From a virus: a stretch of DNA of 24,386 nucleotides. Below are positions 1 through 8,223 of the stretch, one piece after another. Under the pieces are notes generated by a model that did no database searches, was not told where the DNA came from, and worked only from the letters and a program-made list of their open reading frames with translations. The stretch lies in IMG/VR virus record IMGVR_UViG_3300020442_001753, positions 1 to 24,386 of that record; one strand, written 5' to 3'. The translations under genes and the position numbers were made by a program. Each line of letters begins with the position of its first letter. The stretch's first letter is position 1.

Positions 1-2
1 GC

Positions 3-698
3 CTGAAGGAGTGGACAGAAGCAAACCGTCCTAAGAAAGAACAACCTACGAAGATCTTCTACAGTTCTTCAGCATGTATGTACCCCGAGCACAACCAGCT
101 CGATCCTGATAATCCTGACTGCCGTGAAGAATCAGCGTACCCAGCAGCACCAGACTCAGAGTACGGATGGGAGAAACTATTCTCTGAACGTCTCTACTTT
201 GCTTACAACAGGAACTATGGTATTCCTGTTCGTGTCGCTCGTTACCATAACATTTTTGGTCCCGAGGGGACCTGGGACGGTGGAAGAGAGAAGGCACCAG
301 CTGCGATCTGCCGTAAGGTCGCTTACCTCCCGCTCCAGGGTGGAGCAATCGAGGTGTGGGGAGATGGCTTACAGACTCGTTCCTTCCTGTTCATTGACGA
401 ATGCATTGAAGCAACTCGACGGTTGATGGACTCCGACTTCATGGGTCCTGTCAACATCGGGTCCGAGGAGATGGTCACCATCAACCAACTGGTTGACGTT
501 GCAGCAAAGGTCGCACGTAAAGACGTGCAGAAGATTCATGTTGACGTTCCTCACACAGGTGTACGGGGACGTAACTCCAACAACGATCTAATCCGAGAGA
601 AATTAGGTTGGGATTATTCACAAACCCTTGAAGAAGGTATCTCTCGAACTTACAATTGGATCATCCAACAAATCGGCAAGAACCTTGAGGGCGCATGA
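3..698 (+). CDS. GDP-mannose 3,5-epimerase-like NAD-dependent epimerase (5' end outside window)
   Basis: This is the C-terminal ~230 residues of an extended short-chain dehydrogenase/reductase sugar-nucleotide epimerase. The frame is open to the left edge, so the first in-window ATG (78) is internal. Just before it lies the SSSACMYPE motif holding the catalytic Ser and Cys. The YGWEK motif (YxxxK) supplies the catalytic Tyr and Lys. RYHNIFGPEGTWDGGREKAPAA, WGDGLQTRSFLFIDEC and VNIGSEEMVTINQL follow plant and bacterial GDP-mannose 3,5-epimerase closely. That family converts GDP-D-mannose to GDP-L-galactose or GDP-L-gulose in the cytosol. Context supports this: a long glycosyltransferase run begins at its stop codon, overlapping by ATGA, so it probably supplies an activated sugar. 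The family call is strong; the exact product sugar is inferred. No regulatory signal is visible because the start is missing. Confidence 0.9.
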   Translation: MKEWTEANRPKKEQPTKIFYSSSACMYPEHNQLDPDNPDCREESAYPAAPDSEYGWEKLFSERLYFAYNRNYGIPVRVARYHNIFGPEGTWDGGREKAPAAICRKVAYLPLQGGAIEVWGDGLQTRSFLFIDECIEATRRLMDSDFMGPVNIGSEEMVTINQLVDVAAKVARKDVQKIHVDVPHTGVRGRNSNNDLIREKLGWDYSQTLEEGISRTYNWIIQQIGKNLEGA

Positions 699-1351
699 AC
701 ACTACCTATAACTATGAACGAGACTCCCTGAAGAGTCCTTTCTCTGGACACACCAAAGTCTTTGAAAACTTCTCCCAGGCATACCAGGATCTGTTTGTCC
801 TGACCATGTTGAAAGGAAAGAAGAATGGTAAGTATGTGGAGGTGGGTGCCAACCACCCCCAGACCATGAGCAATACCTTCCTCCTGGAGACTGTGTTTGG
901 TTGGCGTGGGTTCTCGGTAGAGATTGAGCGATCAATGTGTGAGGTCTTCAATGGAGACATGGCACGTCAGAACCACTGCTATGAAGCAGACGCCACTACG
1001 TTTGATTACGCCGAGGCAATTGCTAAAGAGAAGTGGCAGGGTCGTGTTGACTACTTCTCTGTTGACTGTGAACCTCCTGAGGTGACGTTCAAGGCACTCA
1101 AAGCATTCCCCCACGATGACTTCCGTGCCAGCGTCATCACCTTTGAGCATGACTCATACAAGGATGGTGATACCATCCGTGACCACTCACGTCAGTTCCT
1201 GGAAGGTCTTGGGTATCAACTGGTGTGTGCCAGCGTCTGCAATGGTGGCAATCCTTACGAGGACTGGTGGGTTGATCCTGCTGTGGTGAAGGAGTCAGTA
1301 TGGAAACCCTTCGAGTGTGTTGACGAAGAGGCAAGAAACATTTTTGTATGA
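695..1351 (+). CDS. FkbM-family SAM-dependent methyltransferase
   Basis: The 218-residue protein has a Rossmann SAM-binding signature, YVEVGANHP at residues 47-55, followed by GWRGFSVEIE (69-78), where the acidic end should contact the SAM ribose. YFSVDCEPPE in the middle occupies the place of the ISxDVEGxE strand of FkbM (Methyltransf_21) enzymes. Members O-methylate sugars or polyketides, so methylation of a glycan residue is the likely role here. The ATG overlaps the epimerase stop (ATGA), and its own stop overlaps the next start the same way. Length is typical of the domain alone, with no membrane segment. The fold and class are clear; the substrate is inferred from the neighbours. Confidence 0.82.
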   Translation: MNTTYNYERDSLKSPFSGHTKVFENFSQAYQDLFVLTMLKGKKNGKYVEVGANHPQTMSNTFLLETVFGWRGFSVEIERSMCEVFNGDMARQNHCYEADATTFDYAEAIAKEKWQGRVDYFSVDCEPPEVTFKALKAFPHDDFRASVITFEHDSYKDGDTIRDHSRQFLEGLGYQLVCASVCNGGNPYEDWWVDPAVVKESVWKPFECVDEEARNIFV

Positions 1352-2121
1352 AACTATCTCATTGGTACGGCAGACTCGGTAACAACATCCAGCAATGTGC
1401 TGTTGGTTTGATGTGTGCTCAGGCATACAGCACCGAGTTCGTTCAACCCTTAGAGCACGAGATCATTCCCACCTTCAGTCAGAAGTTTGGTGACACACCA
1501 CAGACAGGATCCAGCAAGTTCTTTTATTACGACGGACCGTTCAGGGAAGTCCCGATTGATATTGGCAAAGTATATACGGAGATGCGAGCGTTCTGCAAGG
1601 AACATATCGGACCGCGTCTTATGCTCCCGCATGTGGATGTCGATCCTGACTGCCTCGTTATTCATATTCGTAGTGGAGATGTATTTGACAAGAGGGTTGA
1701 TAACCCTGGTCAGTATGTCCCTAATCCTTACTGTTTTTACCGTACACTACTTGAGGAGTTTGATCGGGCAATTGTCGTCACTGAACCTGACTGCCACAAT
1801 CCGATCGTTGAAGAACTCAAATGGAATCCAAAGGTTACAGTACAATCTAAGAGTGTGGCAGAGGACTTTGCTACCCTAATGGCAGCAAAACATGTTGCTA
1901 CATCTGGAGTAGGGACGTTTGGTATTGCTGCTGCACTTTGCAGTAATAAAATTACTGATCTTTACTGTACCGATGTGTGTATTGGTGAGCATCTGAACTA
2001 TAAAATGATGTATAATACTGATGTTGTCATCAACATGATGGTCCTGATGGACTACATCAAGACCGGAGAATGGGCAAACACCGATGAACAACGAGACATC
2101 TTGTTTAGTTACGAGGTATAG
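1348..2121 (+). CDS. GT11-like fucosyltransferase-superfamily glycosyltransferase
   Basis: The 257-residue protein opens with YGRLGNNIQQ (7-16), the start-of-domain signature of alpha-1,2-fucosyltransferases. It carries IHIRSGDVF around residues 105-113, matching the HxRxGD GDP-fucose-binding motif of the GT11/GT23/O-fucosyltransferase superfamily with Ser instead of the usual Arg or Gly before GD. A C-terminal TSGVGTFGIAAAL segment resembles the conserved SSFSWWG-type acceptor loop but is divergent. GDP-fucose is the usual donor of the superfamily; GDP-galactose from the neighbouring epimerase would be an alternative. It is less canonical than the GT11 gene at 6480, so it may use another acceptor or donor. 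The start overlaps the methyltransferase stop by ATGA; the 3' end overlaps the next gene by 38 bases. Confidence 0.72.
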   Translation: MKLSHWYGRLGNNIQQCAVGLMCAQAYSTEFVQPLEHEIIPTFSQKFGDTPQTGSSKFFYYDGPFREVPIDIGKVYTEMRAFCKEHIGPRLMLPHVDVDPDCLVIHIRSGDVFDKRVDNPGQYVPNPYCFYRTLLEEFDRAIVVTEPDCHNPIVEELKWNPKVTVQSKSVAEDFATLMAAKHVATSGVGTFGIAAALCSNKITDLYCTDVCIGEHLNYKMMYNTDVVINMMVLMDYIKTGEWANTDEQRDILFSYEV

Positions 2122-2626
2122 ACTCAAGGTTACTCATCAGAAACTGATTGAGAACCTGTGCCATGAGATGCCCTACTATTTTTTCAAGGACTGTGCCTAC
2201 GGCAACGTAGACCATCCCTTGAGAAAAGAAATGAATCCTTACTTCAGTCATACGTTGTTGCACGTCAAGGGCACAACGTCTGACTTTTTTTATAAGTTCC
2301 CGTGGGATGAGATTGGTAAGGCAATCAACCTACCAGACAAGAAGATGTTCAGGGCACACATGACCCTGCAATACCCTAGACCTGACGCTGTGGGTGTCCC
2401 CCACAATGCACATGTTGATGACGATCGTCCTCATCTGGTAGCACTCTATTATCCCAATCACTCAGATGGAGATACCTATTTCTTCAATCAATCTGGTGAG
2501 GTAATACATACAGAAGAACCTGAACGTGGTAAAATAATTGTGTTTGATGGCAGAACACTCCACTCAAGTTCTTCTCCCTCCACTAACGTTCGCTTCTCTT
2601 TGAATATAAATTATGGCAATCTATGA
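2084..2626 (+). CDS. 2-oxoglutarate/Fe(II)-dependent oxygenase
   Basis: The 180-residue protein shows a complete 2OG-Fe(II) oxygenase active site: H110-V-D112 (in NAHVDDDRPHLVALYY), distal iron ligand H160 (in GRTLHSSSSP) and 2OG-binding R170 (in VRFSLNINY). Such enzymes hydroxylate small molecules, sugars or peptides. Position inside the glycosyltransferase run suggests sugar or virion-protein hydroxylation, which is inference. The ATG at 2084 lies 38 bases inside the previous gene, with a GGAG some 16 bases upstream, which is loose spacing. The next in-frame ATG would be residue 29 (2168). I kept the upstream start because there is no alternative near the previous stop. The 3' end overlaps the GT17 gene by 14 bases. 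Confidence 0.83.
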   Translation: MNNETSCLVTRYRLKVTHQKLIENLCHEMPYYFFKDCAYGNVDHPLRKEMNPYFSHTLLHVKGTTSDFFYKFPWDEIGKAINLPDKKMFRAHMTLQYPRPDAVGVPHNAHVDDDRPHLVALYYPNHSDGDTYFFNQSGEVIHTEEPERGKIIVFDGRTLHSSSSPSTNVRFSLNINYGNL

Positions 2627-3458
2627 TGTGTTCACGTTCTATAATGAACTTGATCTCCTTGAACTACGGATGAACATCCTTGGTAACGTAGTAGATTACT
2701 TTGTTATCAACGAATCCAACATTACCTTCACCGGTAAACCCAAACCGATGTACTTCGCAGAGAACCGTAAGCGGTTCAAGAAGTGGGAAGACAAGATCAT
2801 CTATCATGAGACGATCGATGACAACGAAACGCTAGAGAACTTCTGGGAGAACGTTCCGTACCACCGGAGCATGATGGAAGATGATATCTATAAACTGCCA
2901 CTGCCATACCAACGTGCATGCTTCCACAAGGACAGTGCAATCTATGCTCTGCTGGGTAAGGCAAAGGATAGTGACATCATCCTTACGAGTGATGCAGATG
3001 AGATTGCTAACCCCGAGGCACTGAAGTGTATCGATGAGTGGTTTGATCCTGCTAACCACTACGTCCTGACTGGTCCACTGTATTACTACTACCTCAACGT
3101 CAAGTGTGAGGACCAGTGGATGGGCACACGAGTGTGTGACTTCAAGACACTGAAGACAATGAGTGTTGACAAACTCCGTCAGTCACACCAAGATGCATAC
3201 AAACTGGCAGACGCTTCATGGCACTGGAGTTTCTTTGGTGATGCTGACACTGTGCGGCAGAAGATGGATGCCTATGAGCACCAGGAGAACAACACCGAGG
3301 AGTTCCGTTCCAGTATGGAGGACAGGATCAAGCACAACCTTGACCCCTATGGACGTACCTATCTCTACCAACCAACTGTTGTAGAGATTGACGACACCTT
3401 CCCTGCATACGTCAGGTCTCAAAAGAACCGTAAACTCAAGAAATTCGTCAAGGCATGA
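2613..3458 (+). CDS. GT17-family glycosyltransferase (beta-1,4-GlcNAc-transferase-like)
   Basis: The 281-residue protein begins YDVFTFYNELDLLELRMNIL, then has VDYFVINESNITFTGKPKP and MYFAENRKRFKKW. This is the opening signature of GT17, the family of eukaryotic N-acetylglucosaminyltransferase III with many bacterial and giant-virus members. A DxD metal/nucleotide-sugar motif is present as TSDADEI (D127-A-D129). Eukaryotic members add bisecting GlcNAc; bacterial and viral donors are mostly unknown. It has no membrane anchor, unlike the animal enzymes, so it should act in the cytosol. Spacing is tight: 14 bases of overlap upstream and ATGA downstream. Family assignment is firm; sugar and linkage are not known. 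Confidence 0.88.
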   Translation: MAIYDVFTFYNELDLLELRMNILGNVVDYFVINESNITFTGKPKPMYFAENRKRFKKWEDKIIYHETIDDNETLENFWENVPYHRSMMEDDIYKLPLPYQRACFHKDSAIYALLGKAKDSDIILTSDADEIANPEALKCIDEWFDPANHYVLTGPLYYYYLNVKCEDQWMGTRVCDFKTLKTMSVDKLRQSHQDAYKLADASWHWSFFGDADTVRQKMDAYEHQENNTEEFRSSMEDRIKHNLDPYGRTYLYQPTVVEIDDTFPAYVRSQKNRKLKKFVKA

Positions 3459-4360
3459 AACTAATCTCTGGTCCTGCAGTCGCTGATCTATGTGACTACA
3501 GTTTTGGTGACCAGGCAGGCATGGTTGGTGGGGTTCATGGGGCGTTCATGTTTGACGCCAACCCTTCCAACACAGATTTCCTGTGTGACAAAGAGGTCAT
3601 CAAACTTTTCATTGACAACATACGTCTATACCATAGACCAATCAAGTGTAATAATAAGAAGGATCAGATCTGGATCAATGGTCTGCAGAAACGCAATGAC
3701 CTGATGAAACTCTGTGCTTCTTATCCAGACAAGAAGTTTGTTGTCTTCTGTAATAATGAGGACACTCCAGTCAATGACGACATAGATATTCCAGACAATG
3801 TTCTGGGTGTCTTTGCTGCCAATGCCCTGGGTTTCGGTGGCAAACTTCACCCGTTCCCTTATGGGGTGGGGAGGAAGTTACATGCGAACGACGACAGGCA
3901 AAGCGTTCTACTCAACGCTATGCAGACTGACCCAAAACCTAGAAAGCTTCTGTACATCAATCATGCAGAGCACACTAACCTCAGTGAACGTGGTAACATC
4001 CGCTCAATCTTTAGTGGAAGATCGTATGCGACAGTCGGAGAGCGAGTAAACTACGACACCTACGTGAGGGACATTCAGGATCATAAGTTTATGATCTGTC
4101 CTCAAGGTAATGCAGTCGATTGTCATAGGAACTGGGAGGTGTTGTACCTCAGACGTGTCCCTATCATGGTGAGGGATGAGTATCTTGAGGAACTTTATAA
4201 AGACTATCCCATCTTGTGGGTAGATGACTTCGGTAAGATCAATAAAACTATGTTGTCTAATGCACAAGACTTGTATGACAAAGCTAGGAATATTGACATC
4301 AATCTGCTAGACTTATACTCAGTGTTCAACCGAGCAGTGAAACGTGCAAAAGATTCCTGA
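3455..4360 (+). CDS. Exostosin-like (GT47-type) glycosyltransferase
   Basis: The 301-residue protein has HKFMICPQGNAVDCHRNWEVLYLRRVPIMV at about 210-239, the hallmark of exostosin/GT47-like GT-B enzymes (F.lCP.Gng.DthR.wEaL.lG.iPIv). LHPFPYGV (131-138) matches the conserved PFPyGv segment just before the nucleotide-binding half. GT47 members transfer galactose, glucuronic acid, xylose or arabinose; related phage and bacterial proteins are mostly uncharacterised. The N-terminal third (1-100) is less conserved and probably forms the acceptor side. ATGA start overlap with the GT17 gene and 17-base overlap with the next gene place it mid-operon. Confidence 0.78.
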   Translation: MKLISGPAVADLCDYSFGDQAGMVGGVHGAFMFDANPSNTDFLCDKEVIKLFIDNIRLYHRPIKCNNKKDQIWINGLQKRNDLMKLCASYPDKKFVVFCNNEDTPVNDDIDIPDNVLGVFAANALGFGGKLHPFPYGVGRKLHANDDRQSVLLNAMQTDPKPRKLLYINHAEHTNLSERGNIRSIFSGRSYATVGERVNYDTYVRDIQDHKFMICPQGNAVDCHRNWEVLYLRRVPIMVRDEYLEELYKDYPILWVDDFGKINKTMLSNAQDLYDKARNIDINLLDLYSVFNRAVKRAKDS

Positions 4361-5015
4361 TGTAACTCTGCTCATGTTGGCAGACGTTGACATCCCTGAC
4401 GCTGTTTATGCGGTAAATAAATCATGTGAAGCAATCGAATGGGGTGCTGTCAAGTTCCTTGGTAGCAAAGGAAGACCCGAGGGTCTGTGTGATCAAGCAC
4501 AGTATGAGGAAACCTATCCAATCCAGAGTATCAATGATTTCAATTTTTATTGCATATATAATCTTCTCAATCATATTCGGACCTCGCATTGCCTCCTTAT
4601 CCATCCTGACGGTTTTGTTATTCGACCTTGGCTTTGGGATGATGCGTGGTTACAATACGACTACATCGGTGCCCCGTGGAGAGACGACCCAAGTGCCTTC
4701 CTCGATCCCTGGGGTAAGAACCAACGAGTGGGCAATGGAGGGTTTTCCTTACGTTCAAGAAAACTTCTGGAAGTCCCCAGCCGTGTCGTGATTCCTTGGG
4801 AGGTGAACGAAGGCACCTTCTACAAACATATGAATGCTGGACTATATAATGAGGACGGAAACATATGCGTCCACAACAGGCATCTTTTTGAGGAGCAAGG
4901 ATGCGTTTTTGCTCCAGTGGAAGTTGCCGCTAGGTTCTCTAAGGAAGTAGAGTGCCCAGAACACGAAGGAATTGAGACCTTCGGTTTTCATTATCATTTT
5001 CAAGAGATACGATGA
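4344..5015 (+). CDS. DUF5672-family putative glycosyltransferase
   Basis: The 223-residue protein matches DUF5672 by CLLIHPDGFVIRPWLWDDAWLQYDYIGAPW (about 83-112) and VGNGGFSLRSRKLL (129-142). These motifs resemble a GT-A DxD-type loop (HPDGF) followed by the acceptor loop seen in galactosyltransferase-like enzymes. The family often sits in polysaccharide loci and is annotated as a putative glycosyltransferase, but the sugar is unknown. The C terminus has ETFGFHYHF, a His-rich end common in the family. The ATG lies 17 bases inside the exostosin-like gene; its end overlaps the GT10 gene by ATGA. Confidence 0.8.
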   Translation: MQKIPDVTLLMLADVDIPDAVYAVNKSCEAIEWGAVKFLGSKGRPEGLCDQAQYEETYPIQSINDFNFYCIYNLLNHIRTSHCLLIHPDGFVIRPWLWDDAWLQYDYIGAPWRDDPSAFLDPWGKNQRVGNGGFSLRSRKLLEVPSRVVIPWEVNEGTFYKHMNAGLYNEDGNICVHNRHLFEEQGCVFAPVEVAARFSKEVECPEHEGIETFGFHYHFQEIR

Positions 5016-5803
5016 CAGTAAAATACTATCCTCTGTGGTGGAACCCCTGGCAAGACAAGCATCTTGACCTTGGTGGTAAGTCTGTCAGCATCTCTATTGA
5101 CAACCTTGATTATGACCCGCAAGCAGACGTAAAGATTCTGTTCTTAGCGGAACCATACTCAATCCTCCCTACGGTCACTGAGGGAGCACTTCGTGGTGCT
5201 TATCACTTCGATAAGATCTACACGTTCACTCAGAAGATCATTGACCAATACCCTCAAGCAGAATTGTTTGAGTGGGGATCCAGTTGGTTGAACTTCCCTG
5301 ACCTTATCCTGGACAAGGGGAACAATGTTTCCTTTGTTACCAGTAGCAAGAGTCAAACTGTTGGTCACAACATGCGTCTGGAAATTTTTGAAATCCTCAA
5401 AAAGGTTGACGTATCCAATGGTTTACAATATTATGCACACATGTCACCTCCTTTCCATGATAGGAGGAATGATTTCTTTGAGACTGCCAAGTTCCATATC
5501 ACAGTAGAGAATTCTCGTCAGCAGAATTACTTTACTGAAAAGATTATTGATTGCTTTGCGTCAAAAACGGTACCCATTTACTACGGTTGTCCTAACCTTG
5601 GTGACTGGTTCAACATGGATGGAGTGATTGTATTCCATGACCTAGAAGAACTTGAATGTATCATGAAACATCTTGATGCAGACAAGTACGACTGGAGACA
5701 GAGTGCCATCGAAGAAAACTATGAGATTGCCAAACAATTCCATAGTGACAATGACGTAGTCCCTAGACTCACTAGAAAAATCAAGGAATTTGTCGGTAAA
5801 TGA
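5012..5803 (+). CDS. GT10-like alpha-1,3-fucosyltransferase
   Basis: The 263-residue protein has a C-terminal GT10 signature at 161-200: FHITVENSRQQNYFTEKIIDCF then KTVPIYYGCPNLGDWF. This corresponds to the F.l.fENs...yvTEKl..al..g.vPi..G.p motif that binds GDP-fucose in bacterial (Helicobacter-type) and animal alpha-1,3/4-fucosyltransferases. The N-terminal half is short and lacks a transmembrane anchor, as in soluble bacterial forms. GDP-fucose is expected as donor, but no GDP-fucose synthase is in view, so the phage would need the host pool or a gene outside the window. ATGA overlaps on both sides. Confidence 0.85.
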   Translation: MTVKYYPLWWNPWQDKHLDLGGKSVSISIDNLDYDPQADVKILFLAEPYSILPTVTEGALRGAYHFDKIYTFTQKIIDQYPQAELFEWGSSWLNFPDLILDKGNNVSFVTSSKSQTVGHNMRLEIFEILKKVDVSNGLQYYAHMSPPFHDRRNDFFETAKFHITVENSRQQNYFTEKIIDCFASKTVPIYYGCPNLGDWFNMDGVIVFHDLEELECIMKHLDADKYDWRQSAIEENYEIAKQFHSDNDVVPRLTRKIKEFVGK

Positions 5804-6483
5804 GGGTAAGTATTTGCATTCCGACGCATGACAAGAACCCTAGATGTCAACAGTATCTGTTTGACATCTTTCATAGTTTGTCATTGCAGACGGCAATGAA
5901 CTTCAATGTTTGGGTGTCAGACCATGGCACATCAAACAAAGTTCTACAAGCATGTGAAGAGTATGATGATCTGTTTGAGATCAATTACGTTCGCAATCCA
6001 AGTAAGGTAGGTAACATCTCTGCCAATACTAATAACGCTATGCGTTTGGCAGATGGTGACATCTTGAAAATTATCTTCAGTGATGATATGATTCTTACTA
6101 AGAATCTAACATCTGAACTTGACGCTGCCTTTACTGAAGGGGTGGAGTGGGCAGTCACTGGATTTGCTCACACCCTAGATGATGGTAAGACACACTACAA
6201 CCCCAAGATTCCAGTCTACAACAACCAGTTGCTAGAGGGTGTCAATACCCTCAGTTCTCCATCTATTCTCGCTCTCCGTAATGGGTGTGGTGAATACTTT
6301 GATGAAGAACTTACCATGCTGATGGACTGTGACATGTACTACAGGTTGTATAAGAACTATGGGGATCCAAAAGTTCTTACTCACTATCACATTTCCAACA
6401 GGGAACATCCCCATCAAACACAGCGAAAGTTTGAAGACCTTTTACCTCAGGAGATTGAATACTTGAAGGAGAAACACAAATGA
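5800..6483 (+). CDS. GT2-family glycosyltransferase
   Basis: The 227-residue GT-A fold enzyme opens MRVSICIPTHDKNP, the first beta strand of GT2. It continues with VWVSDHGTSNKVL (the 'D-G-S/T' nucleotide site, about 38-49) and FSDDMILTKN (93-102), which holds the DxD-like metal site as SDD. The length is that of a bare GT2 domain without polymerising transmembrane segments, so it transfers single sugars in the cytosol. GT2 is too broad to predict donor or acceptor. Both ends show ATGA overlaps. Confidence 0.86.
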   Translation: MRVSICIPTHDKNPRCQQYLFDIFHSLSLQTAMNFNVWVSDHGTSNKVLQACEEYDDLFEINYVRNPSKVGNISANTNNAMRLADGDILKIIFSDDMILTKNLTSELDAAFTEGVEWAVTGFAHTLDDGKTHYNPKIPVYNNQLLEGVNTLSSPSILALRNGCGEYFDEELTMLMDCDMYYRLYKNYGDPKVLTHYHISNREHPHQTQRKFEDLLPQEIEYLKEKHK

Positions 6484-7268
6484 TTGGATTCAATCACCTT
6501 GGTCGTCATGGTCGTCTGGGTAACCAGATGTTCCAGTATGCAGGACTGCGTGGCATTGCTGCTAAGCATGGGTATGAGTTTTGTATTCCTCCCAGTGACT
6601 TCCAGGACCAGTGGATGGACCACCAACTGTTTGAAGCATTCAAACTTACTGGTCTGACTAACATCGCAGTATGTCCTGGTCCTTATGTGCAGGAAGAACA
6701 CTTCCACTTTGACCAGAACTTGTTCGACAAGATGCCTGATGGACATAATGTCTACGGGTATCTGCAGAGTGAGAAGTGGTTCAAGCACATTGAATCAGAG
6801 ATCCGTGAGGACTTTGAGTTCAAGAACAACATCAAAGAACCATGCCAGGAGATGATTGGTTCGGTAGACCGACCAATTGCTCTGCATGTTCGGAGGGGTG
6901 ACTACATAACTAACTGTGATAATCATCCTCCCTGCTCCAAGGATTACTATGATCGGGCACTTTCGCACTTTGATAGTGACAGGACTGTCGTTGTTTTTTC
7001 TGATGATCCTGCTTGGTGTAACGAACAATTTGTAGAAGATCGCTTCCTGATCTCTGAGGGTGGTGACAATGTTGCCGACCTCTGCATGATGAGTCTTTGC
7101 CACGACTTCATCATTGCTAACTCATCATTCTCATGGTGGGGTTCTTGGCTGAGTACAAACCCAGACAAGAAAATCATTGCTCCTAACCGTTGGTTCGGCA
7201 CGGGGTATACCAAAGACCATAACACTTCTGACCTTTATTGCCCTAACTGGGAATCTATCGATGTCTGA
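6480..7268 (+). CDS. GT11 alpha-1,2-fucosyltransferase-like glycosyltransferase
   Basis: The 262-residue protein contains the full GT11 set: HGRLGNQMFQYAGL (10-23), LHVRRGDYI (135-143) and IIANSSFSWWGSWLS (211-225), plus VYGYLQSEKWF before the HxRRGD loop. GT11 enzymes add L-fucose in alpha-1,2 linkage to galactose from GDP-fucose. This is the clearest fucosyltransferase of the window, and with the GT10 gene it suggests a fucosylated product. A close functional alternative is another GDP-6-deoxyhexose or GDP-galactose donor. ATGA overlap upstream and 8-base overlap with the next gene. Confidence 0.92.
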   Translation: MIGFNHLGRHGRLGNQMFQYAGLRGIAAKHGYEFCIPPSDFQDQWMDHQLFEAFKLTGLTNIAVCPGPYVQEEHFHFDQNLFDKMPDGHNVYGYLQSEKWFKHIESEIREDFEFKNNIKEPCQEMIGSVDRPIALHVRRGDYITNCDNHPPCSKDYYDRALSHFDSDRTVVVFSDDPAWCNEQFVEDRFLISEGGDNVADLCMMSLCHDFIIANSSFSWWGSWLSTNPDKKIIAPNRWFGTGYTKDHNTSDLYCPNWESIDV

Positions 7269-8223
7269 TACTATTCAACAGGAAGGTGTTGAGATCCAAG
7301 ACCTCGGGACGTACGAGGATCTTCAGGTCCAGCCGGTAAATTCCTGGGACTTGACTCAAACTACTTTCATTATCCCCCTGCGGATTGAAAGTGTTGATCG
7401 GATGCGTAACATCACGACGACACTGATCTATCTGCTGCGTAACTTTGACACACAGATCATCATCAAGGAGCAAGACGTTGAGTCTATCTTCCTGAAGAAT
7501 GTGGTGCCGATGCTTGATCAAGCATTGTCTCCTGAAAAGATGACGAAGATCCATCACATCTTTGAGGAGAGTGAGGAAGAAGTCTTCCACCGCACTCGTC
7601 TGATCAACGACATGCTGATGCTGGTTCAGACTCCTGTGGTCTGTAACTATGACTGCGATGTTCTGTTGCCGATGAACAACTACATCCTGGCACAGAACGC
7701 CATTCTCTATGGTTGGATTCCCCCGAACGAACCGGATGCAACTCCTGAACCTGTGAAGTGTGTCTACCCCTATGGGTATGGCGACTACCAGTATCAGTTG
7801 CGAGTGAATGATGAGGACTGCACTCGGTTCATCAACAGCAACTTCAACTTCAACGCATTCCAGCAGCATGCAACTCTGTATGACGCCAAGTTTGGTTTCG
7901 TGCAGTTCTTTGACACCAAAGAATACCTCCGACTGGGTGGTGAGAACGAAGGGTTCATTGCCTACGGGTATGAAGATGACGAACGGTACATTCGTTTCAA
8001 CACCTGCTCCCAGGTGCTGCGTCTGAATGACCTGGTGTACCACATGGAGCACCGTCGTACTCCTAACTCCTGGTTCAACAACCCCCACATCGAAGAGAAC
8101 CGTTCTCTGTGGGAAGAACTTCGTAACTTTGGTAAGACAAAGTTTGAAGAATACTACAAGAACCCTCCTTACATGAAGTATCGTGGTGTTCTCAACGGCA
8201 AGCGCCGGGGTATGAATGACTGA
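7261..8223 (+). CDS. Chondroitin-synthase/GT7-like galactosyltransferase-family glycosyltransferase
   Basis: I start at ATG 7261 (MSDTIQQEGVE), giving 320 residues and an 8-base overlap. A longer frame from 7177 would read 84 more bases of the GT11 gene and looks spurious. The protein resembles the GT-A plus GT7 C-terminal domain pattern of N-acetylgalactosaminyl/galactosyltransferases: TTFIIPLRIESVDRMRNI at 34-51, DxD as YDCDVLLP (130-137), and GFIAYGYEDDERYIRF (231-246), equivalent to the G-W-G-x-E-D-D catalytic loop. YHMEHRR (260-266) supplies the late metal-binding His. Donor likely UDP-Gal, UDP-GalNAc or similar. The 3' end overlaps the GT25 gene by 8 bases. Confidence 0.75.
   Translation: MSDTIQQEGVEIQDLGTYEDLQVQPVNSWDLTQTTFIIPLRIESVDRMRNITTTLIYLLRNFDTQIIIKEQDVESIFLKNVVPMLDQALSPEKMTKIHHIFEESEEEVFHRTRLINDMLMLVQTPVVCNYDCDVLLPMNNYILAQNAILYGWIPPNEPDATPEPVKCVYPYGYGDYQYQLRVNDEDCTRFINSNFNFNAFQQHATLYDAKFGFVQFFDTKEYLRLGGENEGFIAYGYEDDERYIRFNTCSQVLRLNDLVYHMEHRRTPNSWFNNPHIEENRSLWEELRNFGKTKFEEYYKNPPYMKYRGVLNGKRRGMND

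Noticed and set aside
2605-2612. TATAAATT, a near-match to the late promoter
   Set aside because: It directly abuts the GT17 ATG and lies in the coding end of the oxygenase; a start site would fall inside the gene.
7177-7260. 28-residue N-terminal extension of the GT7-like protein
   Set aside because: It is read from within the GT11 gene in another frame and lacks protein-like character; ATG 7261 gives a normal 8-base overlap.
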